Of a stretch of DNA of 26,712 bases, positions 25,785 through 26,712 are shown one piece after another; position 1 is the first letter of the stretch; each line of letters opens with the position of its first letter. The DNA comes from JBFLVQ01 sp040758525 (GTDB taxonomy: Bacteria > Acidobacteriota > Blastocatellia > Chloracidobacteriales > JADJPF01). The translations under genes were made by a program, and so were the position numbers. Location: positions 1 through 26,712 of the forward strand of contig JBFLVQ010000047.1 of assembly GCA_040758525.1 (NCBI GenBank), read 5' to 3'. The notes under the pieces are model-generated. The model had not been told where the DNA came from. It made no database searches and saw nothing but the letters and a program-made list of their open reading frames with translations.

Positions 25785-26231
25785 CTATTTTACTGCCACT
25801 GGGATCTGCCTTGGCCTTGCTTCTGGCTTCTTAGGCAGTGCGGTGCGTAGAATGCCTTGTGAATACTTTGCCACTACATTGTTAGTGTCTATATTGGCTG
25901 GTAGCGTAAAGCTACGACGGAACTTACCTACTGGACGCTCTTGGCGATGTATATTGTATTGATTCTCGCCATTGCCAAATTTACGTTCCCCATAAATGGT
26001 CAAGACATTGTTCTCAAGATTTAATTGGAAGTCTGTCTCATTTAGACCAGGTAGTTCTGTAAGTAGCACTAACTCATCTTCAGTCTCATAGATGTCTACG
26101 ACTGGATTCCAATTCTCGCTAGCTTCGCGCGAACTTGTCGGCGCATTTGCCGCTTCATCAAAATAGCGCTGCATCTGCTGCTGTAGCTCACTAAACACCC
26201 TATAAGGATTGTAAAGTATATTGTTCGCCAT
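25785..26231 (-). CDS. hsp20: Small heat-shock protein, Hsp20/alpha-crystallin family (second copy)
   Basis: A 148-residue ATP-independent holdase. The alpha-crystallin domain spans ~42-135, starting at NPVVDIYETEDELVLLTELP and including LENNVLTIYGER and the family's A-x-x-x-G-I/V-L motif as AKYSQGILRTALPK. The N-terminal arm is FSELQQQMQRYF and the tail ARPRQIPVAVK. The ATG at 26231 is chosen because AAGGAGG sits 8 nt upstream; upstream in-frame codons (an ATG and a TTG) overlap or precede that SD. It lies 33 bp after the preceding hsp20 and 88 bp before clpB. Sequence identity to its neighbour is moderate, so an old duplication or separate origins are both possible. Confidence 0.93.
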   Translation of the reverse strand: MANNILYNPYRVFSELQQQMQRYFDEAANAPTSSREASENWNPVVDIYETEDELVLLTELPGLNETDFQLNLENNVLTIYGERKFGNGENQYNIHRQERPVGKFRRSFTLPANIDTNNVVAKYSQGILRTALPKKPEARPRQIPVAVK

Positions 26232-26264
26232 ATTTTTCATCCTCCTTAATAACAATTAGATCTA

Positions 26265-26712
26265 TCAGTTGACTTTTACTGAGATCTGGCGTGGCTTGAC
26301 TGCCTCTTGTTTGGGTAGAAAGACGGTCAATACCCCATTCTTCAGCTCAGCAGTGATCTTTTCTGAATCAATATCCGCCGATAGTGAGAAGGAGCGCTCA
26401 AAGCGACCAGCAAAACTCTCTTTACGGTGATAGCGCATATTCTCTGTATCCTCTTGTGGTCGCTCTCCGGCAATTGTGAGAGTGCGATTCTCATAACGGA
26501 TCTGGAAGTTCTCATTACTGAACCCAGGCACATCAGCAGATAGATAAAAACCCTCTGAGTTTTCATAAATGTCGATCGCTGGACCATATCCGGTAAAACC
26601 TAGATCCTCTGTCCTACCACTACGCAAAAACGGATAACCAAATAATGTGTTGAGTTGACGTTGTAACTCCGACAGGCTGTGTGTTGGAACAGCCTTGCTT
26701 GCTACAGCTTTA
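26265..26712 (-). CDS. hsp20: Small heat-shock protein, Hsp20/alpha-crystallin family (first copy, 5' end outside window)
   Basis: The frame stays open to the window edge and reads AVASKAVPTHSLSELQRQLN, then TLFGYPFLRSG, before the alpha-crystallin domain (GPAIDIYENSEGFYLSADVP ... LKNGVLTVFLPKQEA). The arm SELQRQLNTLF matches FSELQQQMQRYF of the next gene, so the true start is beyond 26712 and the TTG at 26627 is not the start. About 149 residues are visible. The domain carries the GVLTV(F)LPK signature. It is the first visible gene of an hsp20-hsp20-clpB operon for preventing and reversing protein aggregation. No CIRCE element is seen, but the promoter lies outside the window. Confidence 0.93.
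   Translation of the reverse strand, partial: KAVASKAVPTHSLSELQRQLNTLFGYPFLRSGRTEDLGFTGYGPAIDIYENSEGFYLSADVPGFSNENFQIRYENRTLTIAGERPQEDTENMRYHRKESFAGRFERSFSLSADIDSEKITAELKNGVLTVFLPKQEAVKPRQISVKVN

Noticed and set aside
26265..26627. Complete 120-residue Hsp20 starting at the TTG at 26627
   Set aside because: The frame is open to the window edge and the upstream codons encode a typical Hsp20 N-terminal arm, so the start is outside the window.

Overview
The window looks like chromosomal DNA of a mid-GC Gram-negative-type bacterium. The gene content fits Acidobacteriota, possibly a Blastocatellia-like lineage: PatA-type DUF4388 signalling proteins, an anti-sigma factor ending in a TonB-like domain, a giant secreted Calx-beta/NHL protein and M48 peptidases with zinc ribbons. 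This placement rests on family composition only and is tentative. No phage, insertion sequence, CRISPR array, tRNA or rRNA was recognised.

Layout, left to right. 48-1580 (minus): an ECF sigma factor followed by its membrane anti-sigma factor, with a sigma-E-type promoter (GGAACTT-N16-TCTAA) in front of the sigma gene, which suggests autoregulation. 1768-2952 (minus): a DUF4388/GAF-like signalling protein, divergent from nth (endonuclease III) and a long PLP-dependent cysteine-synthase-like enzyme (plus). 5278-10667 (minus): a three-gene cluster of formate dehydrogenase alpha subunit, an M48 peptidase with two zinc ribbons and a geranylgeranyl-reductase-family flavoprotein. 10741-12636 (minus): a protein with 73 uninterrupted pentapeptide repeats, divergent from a TPR-REC-DUF4388 response regulator and a GlcD-type FAD oxidase (plus). 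16123-22605 (minus): a 2160-residue secreted protein joining a ComEC-type metallo-beta-lactamase domain, OB-like modules, a lamin-tail domain, five Calx-beta repeats and a six-bladed NHL propeller. 23048-26712 (minus): an hsp20-hsp20-clpB proteostasis operon, with the first hsp20 running off the window.

Two observations stand out. The formate dehydrogenase appears as two open frames only because an in-frame UGA at codon 163 interrupts it. The context (ARL-U-HSPTV) and a hairpin just downstream, with the geometry of the E. coli fdhF SECIS, show it to be a selenoprotein of 990 residues, not a pseudogene. The giant secreted protein combines domains that are each known from extracellular nucleases and adhesion proteins; its exact combination and its ABAB repeat history make it the best candidate here for an undescribed cell-surface system.

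Functional grouping: envelope-stress sensing (sigma/anti-sigma), proteostasis (two small heat-shock proteins, ClpB, M48), C1/organic-acid oxidation (formate dehydrogenase, GlcD), DNA repair (Nth) and two proteins sharing the PatA/DUF4388 domain that probably belong to a phosphorelay or surface-behaviour network.
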